Positions 35,501 to 47,150 of a stretch of DNA of 64,000 nucleotides are shown in pieces (the first letter of the stretch is position 1; the number at the start of each line of letters is the position of its first letter). The stretch comes from Drosophila pseudoobscura (taxonomy: Eukaryota; Arthropoda; Insecta; Diptera; Drosophilidae), in contig NC_046681.1 in NCBI RefSeq assembly GCF_009870125.1, forward strand, positions 24,264,001 through 24,328,000, given 5' to 3'. Made by a program: the position numbers and the translations under genes. The notes beneath the pieces are model-generated. The model had not been told where the DNA came from. It did no database searches and saw only the letters and a list, made by a program, of their open reading frames with translations.

Positions 35501-38428
35501 TGTTGGTCTTTGGCCAGTGAATGCGGAGCCAAGAGCCACGACACCGACTACCGGTTACGTTGGGAGTTCGAGATCCGACTTGACCAGCAGCGCCTTAAGT
35601 GCCCCGCAGTTGTTTGGAATTTCATATTTCTCTTCTCGCTGCTGTTTCTGTTGCTTTTGCTGCCGCTTGTCTTTGCCCTTTTGCGGCAGCTGAGGGTGCA
35701 GGATGGGGCATGCTAGGGAGAGGTGATGGTACTCCATAATGACACAAACCTAAAATCAAATCATTCCATTCAAATGCTGGAGATAGTCTTCTTTGAGGTA
35801 TAGATCTCTATCTCAATCAATGAGTAAAATCTCAATCCAGCCCGAGTTTACATTCTTCCTTTAAACTTTCACTTAATCCATTATCATTCTCAAGTTTTAA
35901 ACTTTTGGCAGCCCATATGTATGCAGCTCTAAGCCATTCGAACAGATTTCCGCCCAATGGAATAGAAATTCCCTTGCAGATCCGAGGGCTGCCCAGCTGG
36001 AAGCTTGTCCCGGGCACAATTCACTTAAGGCCACCGCCTCGGCTGGCCCCGACAGTGGCCGCATGAATTCAGAGCATTTTTCTAACTTCCTTTTACCAAT
36101 AGAACAAAACCAGCACAAAGCGCCGCGGATAAAGTGGTATGACAACGCCAGTGGGCAGGGGGGGGTAGGGATTCGAGTTGGCCGTGAGATGCGGAGAAAG
36201 ATGCAGCCAGTGGCGACCCAAAGCTATGCGCAGAAGAAACGGGCGCAAGATCAAGCCAAGTGAAGTCAAGTTCGAGTCACCCGACTGGGGGCTGGGGTCT
36301 GGGGGCTGGGGCAGCGACTGCTGTGGCGACTCCGCTGCTGCTGCCGGTTGCATAGTTGACCAGATCAGGCCAAGCGAGAGCAGGCGATCCCAAGACTTGC
36401 CACTCCATTACCCAGAGATGGGCGTGTGAGATTCGTGAGAGGTATTCGTGATTGGATTTTTATGGAATTGAAAGGTTTCTGAAGGTTTCACTTGACACAC
36501 CTTCAAGAGTGTCCTATTCAGAGTCCTTTGAGGCACAGAATGATACACGTCTACGTCTAGAAATGTGTATCATATGCACAGTCTAATGGGTTTACATTTC
36601 TTAAGGAAGTTCTTAAGATTTATAGGGCTTGAATATTCCTGATAATAACACTGGAACGTTCATATTACGAAGAGAACGAGTATGATTTATGATATTTTCA
36701 ATCAAATGATGTATCTCGGATCTATCTATTGTTAACTGAAACATATGGAATTGTATATAGAGCTCTGTACAGATTTAAAAACATCTTGCAGATATCATTG
36801 ATACTTATGATTCCTATACATAAATATTATTATGGAACGTTTACAAGTCTTGTTTGATCTTGAAATATGTACCCTTATGCAGTTCCATGTAGAATTTCAA
36901 AGGGGAAGCTTACTTAAGATCTTGCAGATCAGAATGAGTTCTTATCGCAAGAAAGGAAATCAAAAGTTGTGGTCTACAAATGGTTACTTTAAAAATTCCT
37001 TCCAAAGTGCACGGAATTTAACATAATTTATAGAAATACGATAATACCTTCCTTAACAAGACAAGTGGAAGCCACTATTCTGTACCTTTAGGGACCATTT
37101 TGCTGACTAATTACAACCCTATGCAGGGAAATTATCATCCAGCCTGCTATTCTCTAAGTTTCAATCTCCTATTGAACCAATCTTTAGTACCTTAATAAAT
37201 TCTTTAGTTATACTTTCTGTCCCTCAATCAATATGCTGTATTATCCTGGATCGTGTCACGAGACCATCTCGAAGTGCTCTTCGACTAGATACAGATATGC
37301 GCAACGACCGCGACGACTGCGACTGCGACTGCGCGGCTGCAGATACACTTTAGGGGCCATGACATGACTCGCATACGAATTATTATAAACGATCTGGCGC
37401 AAAAACTAACAAGCGATGGGGCCAGGCCTCGCCTGGACTGGACCTGGCCCCGGCCCGGCCCGGCCCGGCATTGGCATCGGCATGGTGCTCTGTGGGATGT
37501 GGATGTGGATGTAGAGATGTAGAGGTGGATGTGGATGTGGATGCGGCGGCCAAATGGGCGACGAGGTGACGGCGGCAACGGGCGACCGACGGACGAGTTA
37601 TGGTGGCCAATTGCAAAGTTAATGGAGTTTGGCTACTCCAGCAGTGAAAGATCAGAGCAGGAGAGAGAGAGAGAGAGAGAGAGGGATAGGGAGGGGGGGA
37701 CTGGACGCAGACCCAGACGAGCGGATGCAAGCCGAAGAGATACAGCTACTGGTTCGCGACTTGGCCAAGATTGAACTTAATTTTGCACAAATGCAATTTA
37801 TAGAAAATTGTTGCCACTTGTTTTCACGTTGATGGCACTCGGAGTCGAGTAGATCAGCGGCAGCCAAAGAGGAGCACCAACGGCAGAAGCAGAAGCAGCA
37901 GCAGCAGCAGATAATAAATGCAGGTAGCCATTGGATTCCTCTCTTGGATTCTGCCTGCAGCCTGGCCATTATTTAAATTTTCCTGCTGCTGGCCAGGCTT
38001 CGCCTTTGCAAAAATTAACAATTAAAATGTCTAATGGCACAAAGAAAGAGTCAGAGAAGGAGAGAGAGAGAGCAGAGCAGATCATAAAACAGGGTCCCAG
38101 GGTGCAGCATCACAGGTAGGTCGACATCGTCTCTCCTTCTTGGAACTTCCACTCATCAGGCATCATCGGGGCATGGATGGCAATTAGTTTTCCCCGTTTG
38201 TATCTGGGCTGGGGTTCATCTAGGGATCGGCACTGCGATCGAGTGAGTGCGGATTTCTGCAGAGGAAGTGGAAATTGCCAAATGGATTAACGCTGAAATT
38301 GTTTATTGGGGAGTACTGGCTGTAAAACTCTAGCCAATCGCTAATCCCTCGGGCTAGAAATCGAGGGATCGGTGGGAGGGAGGACTCGCTCTTGAGGACA
38401 GGTAACGGATATAGTCCTGCACTTGGGC
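32588..38428. other. Noncoding stretch between the two small secreted-protein genes
   Basis: No supported gene. A GATGGCGATGG-type stretch at 32930-33060 gives short open frames in two registers but has no conserved feature. Other simple sequence: (AG)n near 33735-33752, T-rich tracts at 35280-35320, GAC triplets at 35450-35485, a CCCGG array at 37450-37470, GGATGT repeats at 37495-37545, (GA)n at 37660-37684 and GCA triplets at 37885-37910. Confidence 0.5.
37450..37470. repeat. (CCCGG)n short array
   Basis: Four CCCGG units in tandem inside a G/C-rich island of an otherwise AT-rich region. Confidence 0.85.
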
Positions 38429-38466
38429 TATAAAAGAACGAACTGGAATCGCTGGACTGTCCAGTC
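38429..38466 (+). promoter_or_regulatory. TATA box and initiator for the 38-kb gene
   Basis: TATAAAA at 38429-38435 and an Inr-like CCAGTC with its A at 38463, 34 bases on. The resulting leader would be about 31 nt before the ATG at 38494. Confidence 0.6.
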
Positions 38467-38493
38467 TTGGTTTCGAACAGCGTTTGTCACAAT

Positions 38494-38694
38494 ATGCTAA
38501 TCGTTCGCTATCTAATTGCCCTGGTCTTCTCCATCTTCATGATGGCCACCTCGCTGAAGATCGAAGAGCGCCACCGCAGAGGCAATGGCTTCAAGATCTC
38601 CACACCGGACCGACTCGTTCTCCAAATGAAAGAGCGCCAAGCCATTGGGCAGTACCAGTCCAAGAACATGGAGACGAGACGCCTGAATATCTGA
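38494..38694 (+). CDS. Small secreted peptide precursor, unrecognised
   Basis: An intronless 66-residue protein. Residues 1-20 form a signal peptide (hydrophobic core IALVFSIFMM, likely cleavage after Ser20). The mature part has no cysteine. Arg28-Arg29 and Arg62-Arg63 are dibasic sites that would release a 32-residue peptide from Gly30 to Thr61, basic and hydrophilic, containing STPDR and QYQSK. No amidation signal is present. A strong TATA box, a short leader and a polyadenylation signal (AATAAA, 38931-38936) make a complete compact gene, so I trust it despite its size. I do not recognise the family. It lies about 2 kb from AstC on the opposite strand; a link in function is only suggested by that closeness. 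Confidence 0.75.
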   Translation: MLIVRYLIALVFSIFMMATSLKIEERHRRGNGFKISTPDRLVLQMKERQAIGQYQSKNMETRRLNI

Positions 38695-38930
38695 AGATAA
38701 AGCGGGACAGATAAATGTGATTAGGATGTCAAGATCCAACGAGGATCGTTAATTATAATTATACGCGATTGAATGGAGTGATAACAGAGCAGAGTTCTTC
38801 AAGATCTAAAGGATATTCGGCCTAAGAGGCAACACCAAATCCTTGAAACAATCTCACAGAAACTAGATAGATTTATACAAAAAGCTAGATATAAGAATCA
38901 AATACTGAAATAATTCTTACATACAGATTG

Positions 38931-38936
38931 AATAAA
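38931..38936 (+). terminator. Polyadenylation signal AATAAA
   Basis: First AATAAA after the 38494-38694 frame, implying a 3' UTR of about 250 nt. Confidence 0.5.
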
Positions 38937-39108
38937 TTCCAAAATTCAACTTTTTTCTAAAATGTCTTATAAAATGTTCCTGAATAAAAAGAAATATCAT
39001 CTTTTTTAATTTCATGAAATATCTTCCTGAACAAAGTCAATTTTGATCCTTGTTTTGATGGTTACATTTATAAAATGATAATTAGATGTTTTCAATTATC
39101 TATATATT

Positions 39109-39318
39109 TAACGATGGCCAATACAAGCGACTAACAGACGATATGTGGCAATTAGTGCCGTGATGTCGCACAACTCGGCAAACATGGCCGAACATAGATG
39201 ACTCAGAGCTCTGCAAACTCGACAGAAAAAGGTGCAGCGCAGTCACAGGACATTGGCTAACAGGCACCCAAGCAATCAGGCTGGGCACCCCACATAATGA
39301 CCTCTGACGTAGGTAGAG
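39109..39318 (+). pseudogene. Decayed non-LTR retrotransposon fragment (RNase H end)
   Basis: One plus-strand frame reads through CRTTRQTWPN and then VTGHWLTGTQAIRLGTPHND. This follows the pattern TGHxLxGxHAxRxGxPxND that ends the RNase H region of R1/I-type non-LTR elements. The frame is broken by TGA near 39148 and again just after the PHND. No reverse transcriptase or endonuclease is seen on either side, so this is a small inactive relic. The assignment comes from recognising the motif; the exact family is not determinable here. Confidence 0.6.
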
Positions 39319-40388
39319 ACTTATTGAACTGTATCCAAAGTTTGTTTATATTTGAAATAAGAATCATTATTCACCCTTACTGTTGGAGTTCCATTGTTCC
39401 CATTCCATCTGCAACGATGTAAAGACAAGTCTCGTCGAAACGTTTCGAAGTCGCGGCACACGTGAAGCGACACGATAATACCTGGTACTCACAGCGGACT
39501 CACTATTGTCCAAGAAGGGTTATAGCTATGAGAAGGTAGATCGTCCTCTCGATCAAGGATGAGTGTGTATATTTTATACATATGGGTTATGAGATCTCTG
39601 TTTTTGTAAATATCACACGAATAACGAATTTGGAAGTCTATACAAATGCTTCAACAACATTAAACTTGAGACTCTTTTTTAAAAACAGAACTCACTTGAA
39701 AAAGCAAAGGATTGAAGAGAAGGATTGGAATATAATAAAATAATATTAAATAAGTACTTTATCAGAATAAATGTATCTTAAATGTATCCGAAATTCAATC
39801 TAATATGTCAAAGGACATGAAACAGAAGTATATCCAGGTTGAATAGATAAGGAATAGATATGGCGATGGAATAGGAATTTAAATACATAAACAAAGTACT
39901 TAAACTACAAATAATAACAAAAATAATCAAAAGCTTATAGAATTCCATTAAATGTAAATTTTCCCTCGACATTCGCATTTATTTTCTACGTACTCGTATG
40001 CATACGTATAACTTTATTTATTTAATGTATGTATTGTAGATATATATTACATGTATCGATTTGTATATAGAGATATTGTTATAGGGCTCTAACATTTGCA
40101 TACTGTACTTTGTCATTTCATAAATTGTTGCTAGTATTATACAAGAGCCTTGAATGCACCATTTAAATGTAGAAAAGCAAATTTCAATTGCAATTCAATG
40201 CGATTCAAATTGTTTATATAGTGGGAAATCATTGTATATATTATTTTACCACACCATATGCCAAGCGTAAATCAAGAATTGTAGAAAAAGACACAAAAAG
40301 GGCTTACAATTTTCGTTTGTCTTGCAAATATATATTTTCAATAAATATTTCTTCGATCTGCTTTTTTTTTGGTAACTACAATGAAGCA
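39319..40388. other. AT-rich intergenic stretch
   Basis: No supported gene. AT-rich with TATA-type repeats near 40020-40075. It lies between the retrotransposon relic and the 3' end of AstC. Confidence 0.5.
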
Positions 40389-40394
40389 TTTATT
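40389..40394 (-). terminator. Polyadenylation signal for AstC
   Basis: AATAAA on the minus strand, about 265 bases after the AstC stop codon. Chosen as a consensus signal downstream of the gene. Confidence 0.45.
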
Positions 40395-40658
40395 TGCAGT
40401 ATTTTGTTTAGACATTTATATTTGCGATATACATATATAAGGGGGATGTATATATATATAGATATATGTACTTTTGAGTCTTAGCTTTAGTTTAATTGCA
40501 CTAAAAATTTTTGCGTTAGATTTTTGTCTGAGGTTTTATGCTAAATTCCATGCTGGGTTTGATTTGGTTTTGTTTTTTGTTTGAAATGCTTGAAATGTTA
40601 ATGTTATCCAAGGGCTTTTCGGTTACGGTACGGATACACTTCCGGTGAGGTAGCAAAT

Positions 40659-41146
40659 TTACTTCCTAAAGCAGGAGATGGGATTGAAGTAGCACTGCCG
40701 ATACCTCACTTGACGCTTGCTCTCGGGCAGCCGATACAGCTCGTTCATATTGCCATAGGAGGGGGTCCTCAAGTAGGCGCTGTAACTGGGATATAGATTA
40801 ATTATGCACAGAACCACTCCCTCGTTCCCCATCCTCTTACGTGGGTCTGTACTGGGCGAAGAGCATCTGCAGGCGGTCCATGGGTATGTTGGGATAGATG
40901 GCCTGGGCTGGCATATCATAGCCTCCACCATAGGCGCCACGAACATCCTCACCCTCCTGTCCCTCCAGACCATCGGCATCCTTCATCGGCATCAAAATAT
41001 ATCATAGAGTTCATTAGAGCTAGGGTCAATCTCAGGCATGTACTTACGGGTCCTGTTTCGGCTGTGGAGGGTCTGGCCTCGCTGACGGAGAAGACCAGAG
41101 CCAGGAGCAGGCCATAGCACAACAGAATCTGCACGTATTTCATCAT
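40659..41146 (-). CDS. AstC: Allatostatin C preprohormone
   Basis: Three coding exons, 41146-41048, 40980-40841 and 40785-40659, encode 121 residues. The introns are 67 and 55 bp with GT/AG ends and matching phases. Residues 1-24 are a signal peptide ending SVSEA. Lys103-Arg104 precedes the mature peptide QVRYRQCYFNPISCF (105-119), whose two cysteines (111, 118) form the ring; a C-terminal Arg-Lys would be trimmed. This is the classic insect type C allatostatin: the Gln would cyclise to pyroglutamate and the peptide acts through somatostatin-receptor-like GPCRs. The middle exon contains an acidic and glycine-rich spacer. The second exon's acceptor (GATGAAG) lacks a strong pyrimidine tract, yet it is the one that keeps frame. 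The start has a second Met right after it. An acceptor at 41164 just before the start shows an upstream leader exon. Confidence 0.97.
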
Positions 41147-41210
41147 TTTGATGGGGTTTTCAACTGAAAGTGGTAGAGAATAAAAGTAAAGAATTAGTAC
41201 CACTCTCTCA

Positions 41211-41223
41211 CAGAGTAGCTTAG
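41211..41223 (+). repeat. Diverged copy of the CAGTGTGGCTTAG core
   Basis: Reads CAGAGTAGCTTAG, two differences from the core, again after a pyrimidine tract (CACTCTCTCA) and followed by CCTTAAAG. Confidence 0.4.
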
Positions 41224-44048
41224 CCTTAAAGTGCCTTTGGTTAGCTTTTTTGTATGTTGTTTCCTCCGTTTAATCCGTAACTAATATTGCACAACACGGA
41301 TCTTTATGGTAAAGGCTTTGGGAGGCTTCCAAGAATTTGAGCCACCATTGCAGCACATGCAACCAACGCTTTTACGGTTACCGAACAGCCTGCGAAGCTC
41401 AAAGCCATGTTGCATGCCACACAGACTGCACAAAAGATGGCTGACAATATTTTTAATTAAAGGTCACGGATTTCCCTGTGCAGTTTTTTCCTTACACGAG
41501 TACGACGAGTATCGCGCTCAACAGGGACTCATAACAAAGCAGATTGGAGCTGCAACCGGAACACTTGTTTCCACAAACGTGACCCGCATACTCTTTCGGG
41601 TTGGAGTACAGGGTGGGTCCGGCCAGGTCGAGTGGCTGCTGCTGCTTTTCACCTTAGCCCGGCTTAAGTGCATTTCCGCAATTAAAAACGGATATGAACT
41701 TGCAACCGAAACATTGCCACTGCAACCAGACAGCCACGCGCCCTGCATCCATAATCCGTACAATACAATGCCAATTGTGCAACGTGTGGCAGCCACACAA
41801 TAACAGGTCCTGGACACTGCCCTTCAAACGTGGGCGAACTTTAATTGATTTCGTCCCGAGGCTGAGCCGAAACGTGATTCGAGTTTGATATATGGGTTCT
41901 TCCACACATCCACAGATGTGTGACTGCTCAAGCGACTGATGGCTTATGTAAGTGCGGATGAGCAGGAGGACTCAATCTGAACAGTCTCTGACAGTTTGTT
42001 ATGAGATTCCAAGCTCAATTCGGAGGCTTACCAAGTCACCCTCAAGGAAGTCTATGAATCGAAGATTATATCACTAATAAATTCCACATGTAGCAGATTA
42101 AACTTGCTGGACCTCGAACCATCAATTCAGATACAAAACCATTAACATGTTAATTACTTATTTGCCAATTACAAAAGTTAGGGGGTAATTTTACTGCTTC
42201 CCTTGTGCTATAGGAGGTCAAACTATGCCCTTTTCCTGGAACAAGCATCAAAGAAAAAGGACCCATTAAACATATACAGTATTCAGAGAAAGTCAATCCA
42301 CAAATACTTGGCCTCTAACTCCTCTAACATTTGCAGTCCACACCTAATTGCTAATTTGTTGGCAATGAAGTGGGCGGAAAATCAAAAGAAAAACCCCATA
42401 CATAAACCATGAATACGTAAACAGCCGAAGCTATGTAGAAGAAATCTGTAGGGTAGATAAATCCCCTGGCATACACTCGCTTAGCCCGGCAAAATGGGGT
42501 CATCAAATGACTTTCAGTGTCATCAGCATGCAACAGGTAAGCGCCGCACATAAAAAACCACCAGAGACGAGGCCCTAACCCATGAAGGACCTCATTGATG
42601 GAGGCCGTAAATGTTAATGACTTGTCTCATCTTCCTGCTGCAGCTCATAAAATGTTGCTTCTTTAGCTGCTTGGATGCTCGAAGGAAAAAGCAAGGACCT
42701 TAGGCAGCTGCTAGAATTTTCTAGTATTTTATGGCTTGTGATTTTTGCATTTTCCTGTTTTTGCTTCTGGCCAAGGATATGTATTGAAAATTGTGTGGTT
42801 TGTAGGAGGATTACAGGATTTTATACATAATAGAATATTTTAGAATTTAAATTGTGTGAAACTTCAACGAAGCTTGGAGCGTATTTTGAAGGTAATCATT
42901 TGATGTATGTAATCCAATAAAAGTACTAAATATTCTATGTATTTTGTTGTATTTTTTCTTTCCTTATAAAAATCTCCTAAAAGTAGGCAAAAGTTGAATT
43001 TTCATTTAAAATCTTTACAGTTCCCTACCTAACAATTTCCACACCAATTGTTATCTATTAATGGCTCTAAGCCCTGCCATAAAGCCATACAAATGTTGTG
43101 TGTAAAAGCAAGCTGCATATGGATATATTTTCCAATGTTTGTCAACGACAAAACTGCAGGCGAATCTCTGAAACACTTTGCAAATGCAATACCAAACAGA
43201 GATAATTATAATGCCTAACAGTGGCACTACTTTGCGTGCCTGGAGACCGCTTTTAGCTCATAAAATATTTGATAGATTAAGCAGCAGCAGTGGGATGATA
43301 AATAAAAACTAATAACAAGGCTGTGGGTGGGATGGATGGCAGGCTCTCAGTCGAACTCTAGCCAGATCCGAATGGAATAATAAAAGCCCAAACCAGACCC
43401 GCACCAGGCCCTAAGCAGAGCCCGGAGCCAAACATAATCAGGACACTTTTATTGCCACCGATAAATAATGCTCCAATGTTAATTGGAAATTTAATATCAG
43501 AGTCGAGCCACCGCCACCCGCCACCCGCCGTCGCCACGACAATGCAGGAACTGAAACAAAAGGAGTGAAAACGGAGGAAAAGGAAAATGCAATTTTCACG
43601 TTGGTCTCCTCCCGGGTACCATTGCCGGCTAATCCTGGACCAGGATGCCAGAGCCGTCTATGCCACAAGCAGCTTAGTTCTGTTTTCAGTTTGAGTTTTC
43701 GTTGTTTCGGCTCCGGGCTAAGAGGGACTTTCAAACAGGAGAGTACTGTACTTGCACAGGCGGCATCACGGCTTACAGGTACCCTTTAGTTCTTGTAGAA
43801 TGGGACCAACAGAGATGGAGGCACGCCATAAAAGAATTTTGACAGAAAAAGGGGAAGTTATGTTCTATATTCTTGCTGTAAGAATACTCCAATCGATGTT
43901 CCTCCAACTCCGATAGAAAGACATGTCTGCACATCTCTAACAATACAACCTACTCCATCCATTCCCCAATTACAGGGTATAATTAGCTAAGGACCAAATG
44001 TCGTTGGCCAAATATTTGCGTCAAGGACCTGCCGTGGGCATCATTAAT

Positions 44049-44074
44049 GTGTGTGTGTGTGTTTGTGTGTGTGT
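44049..44074. repeat. (GT)n microsatellite
   Basis: GT tract of about 13 units with one TTT interruption. Confidence 0.9.
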
Positions 44075-46759
44075 CTGGCAGGACCTGCCAGAGCCTTGTC
44101 CTTGGCCATGTGATTTATCTGGTCATATGATATTTTTTAGGGACCATTTCCACTTGGATCAAATTAAAATTACGTCAGTCACGTCACCCAAAACTTGGCA
44201 ACTTCAGACATCTTCAAATAAACAGCTGCGAAAACATAAAAATTGCTTTCCATTTTCCTTGGGGCTCGGGGACAGGAGCACTTGAAGTTGTATCGAGTTT
44301 CGGCGGCCGGGACCGCGTTGCGGTTTTGCTTTGATTTGTGGCAACTTCGGTTCAAACGCTACCGTCCTAAACGGAAGAGTTGTGTCCTCAATTAGAGTTT
44401 AAGACTCTGACGAGGCCCACATTCCTTGCTCAATTATTGCAGCGCATTTTTTTGGAGCTATTGCCTGAGGGAAGGCGCCCCATTTGGAGGTGGGAAATGA
44501 CGGCTTCCGGTAAAAATGTGTAATGGAGGGGAAGAGGGAGATTTGTCAATATGGTTGGCACTCGAAATGAAAAGGAAACTGAGGAAATGAAAATAAATGT
44601 AACAAGTAAATATTTGATAGGAATAAATGTCTTGAAAAATAATGGATAGACAATTCTTGTGACAATTTCCTGGAAGGTTGGAAATATTAAGAGTTTGTAA
44701 ACGACACCAAATTTGTTAATGTTTTGGAAGGAAGGTTCTAATGCTATGAAAGATATGGTCTTTATTGGAATTGAAAAAGTATTCAGAAATTATAAGCTTG
44801 ATTTGAATTTAATTACAAATTTTCGGTAAACAAAACTTTATAAATTGGAAGGTTAAATCCTTAAACTTTAACAAAAACAAACTCTTTGATGATTTTTTGA
44901 TGTCTAGAAATATAAATTAATTGTCGATAAAAGCAATGTCAACTTTTGACCCAAGAGCTTCATCAAAGTTAAATAAATTATGCTGAATAACCATCTTCAT
45001 ATTTAATTGAAATGGTTAAATATTTAAACGAGTGCTATTTTGAGTGGCCCCTAACTTGTTTTTAAAGGCCACAGGATAACACCCACTTTTCACTCCCTCC
45101 CCGGGTTTTTCTCTCATAAATTCTGCCCAAAATTATCTGCCTCATTGATGGCCTCAAACCACAGCCAAAAAAAAAAAACCAAAAAGGAGAAAAAACAAGC
45201 ACGGAAAGGGAAATTCTAATAAATATTAAATGCAATTTGATTGCGGCTTCATTTCAGCAGGAATCGGTCGAGAGTCGAACCCAGTCTAGAGCCAAGTGAA
45301 GTCGAGCTATTTATCAAGTTGGGGCTCTTGAATGGAGATTGAAGTTTAAATCAAAACGAAAACCAAAACAGAACTGAACAAAGTTAGCTCTTCACTGGGC
45401 CAGATTTTTCTACACTCCATAAATAATTCAAATCATTTTCATTCAACCCGAAGCGTGGGAGGTTTCCTCTCCTACTCCGTCATTAGGCAGCTCAAGCCAT
45501 TGGTCCCCCGAGTGACGCATGTACGTACATAAATTCAAAACAAAAATTACATTTAAATACATCATGGGGGAGCAAAGGGCTAAGAGCAGATGATGTATTG
45601 ACTCCGAATGGCATACATTTGTCAGCCTGTGGGTGTTTCTGGTGTTTCCATAACAAAGGCCCCAGCACCTTTCGCACACCTTCCTGGCGCTAAAATGTCG
45701 AATAAATGTGCTGCGACTTTTCCCTAAGCTCTTTTTCGGATGAACATTTCTGAGTGCCTTCGGACTTTCATTATTTTTGAAGTAGAAAAAGCTATTTTAA
45801 AAACAGCCATAAATAAATTTCATTGTTAAAGCGTTTCTTTCAGAATATCCAAAAATGTTGATGGAAACATAAACAGAAATGCTGAAAGTCTTTCAGGCTT
45901 TCAGGAATATTTTCAACCTCTTGAATGATTGAACTACAAATTTTCTACCATAACATGAGCATATTTCTTTTTACTTTTATTTATAATTTTCTTTTCTTTC
46001 TTTTTCAGATTTTCATATGACGTCCATACAATCTTTTACATATATTTTCACAATAAACTCAGTTTGAGTTTTCCGAAAAATAATCAATTTATGTCAGAAC
46101 CAAACTATATTTCCACAGAAAATCAAGCGGAAAACTTTCTTTCACTTTTTTCTATAAATAAAATGTTCTAAAAGATTTAAAAAATGGCATCAACTGTTTA
46201 GATGCCTTTTTTTCAGAAATACTATGGAAAACTGATACAATTTGTAGATGAATGATGGGCGTAAAGGAATAAAAGAAGTTTCTTGAGAGCAAAATAAAAA
46301 TTAATATTGGACTTTCCAAGCTTGATTGAAGGATTGCCAATTATATATTTATGTCTTGTCATTTATCATTATAATGAATAATATTTCTATCTGATAGTAG
46401 TTCAAACACTTTCCATAAGCCTTTGCTAAGCCAACTTTACACAAAAAAATCGTTGTTAACAATTGATTCTCGATATTTCCATGTGATCTTTTCGATTTTC
46501 CTATCACCGGTAACAACTCACTGCACTCCCGTGTACTCAATAATCCCTGTGGATATCTGCCCATATGATATGATATCACTGGGCCATAACTCACTCTGCC
46601 TCCGATAATTCACTTGTCGCACAATTTCCGCGCCCACAAATTCATTTGCGTTGACACACAAATGCCCATTTCAATTAATCGCCGGCCGGTTTAGTGCCCC
46701 CCAAAGGGCCCAAAAGGTAGGCACACACAATTTGTACGGCTCGAACCTCCGGTACTCAC

Positions 46760-46998
46760 CGATTCCTTGCGTTGATTTGGGGATGGGCTGGAAATGGCCG
46801 GCAATTTAAGTGGCGTCGCGAAATTGGACAAATCTGGTGCCAGGCGACGAACTGTAGGCGATTCCTGTTAATTGTGGGTACTATTTGCTTTTGGGATTTG
46901 GCTAAACCGAACTCTGATCTGATCCTTGGACTTTGGGCTGACTTGTTGCTGCTGCCACTCTCGATGTGAACGCCAAGAAGGGAAATGGTTAACTCGAT
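46760..46998 (-). other. AstC: Probable noncoding first exon of AstC
   Basis: On the minus strand a TATATAAAG box lies about 31 bases above 46998. The following 239 bases end in a strong donor, AATCG/GTGAGT, at 46760/46759. The next gene downstream on this strand is AstC, which needs a leader exon because an acceptor abuts its start codon. No long frame starting inside the exon looks conserved. The exact start base is uncertain by several positions, as no perfect Inr is present. Confidence 0.55.
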
Positions 46999-47020
46999 GT
47001 TGGCCATGTCTGACACTGGG

Positions 47021-47030
47021 CTTTATATAC
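47021..47030 (-). promoter_or_regulatory. AstC: TATA box of the probable AstC promoter
   Basis: GTATATAAAG on the minus strand. Just upstream on that strand (47060-47150) lies a run of TGC/TGT triplets that could be low-complexity spacer. Confidence 0.55.
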
Positions 47031-47150
47031 AAAATAGCCAACTTTCTGCCATTGGCTGACGACGACAGCAGCAACGACAACGCCAACGACGAAGCCATCA
47101 GCAGCAGCAGCAGCAGAAGCAGCAGAGCCAGCAGCAACAGCAGCAGGAAG

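Larger units (their letters stand above)
41164..46759 (-). other. AstC: Probable 5.6-kb leader intron of AstC
   Basis: On the minus strand the acceptor CCACTTTCAG ends at 41164, 17 bases ahead of the AstC start. The nearest upstream exon with promoter signals ends with donor GTGAGT at 46759-46754. The pairing is inferred. Inside are a diverged CAGTGTGGCTTAG-type copy at 41211-41223, a (GT)n tract at 44049-44074 and a 165-codon plus-strand open frame (41306-41803) without recognisable domains. Confidence 0.5.

Noticed and set aside
41306-41803. 165-codon plus-strand open frame inside the probable AstC leader intron
   Set aside because: No signal peptide, domain or codon pattern; overlapping open frames exist on the other strand. 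Treated as chance unless conserved.
46756-47016. 86-codon minus-strand frame over the AstC leader exon
   Set aside because: Its ATG lies upstream of the likely start site given the TATA box, so it would not be in the transcript.
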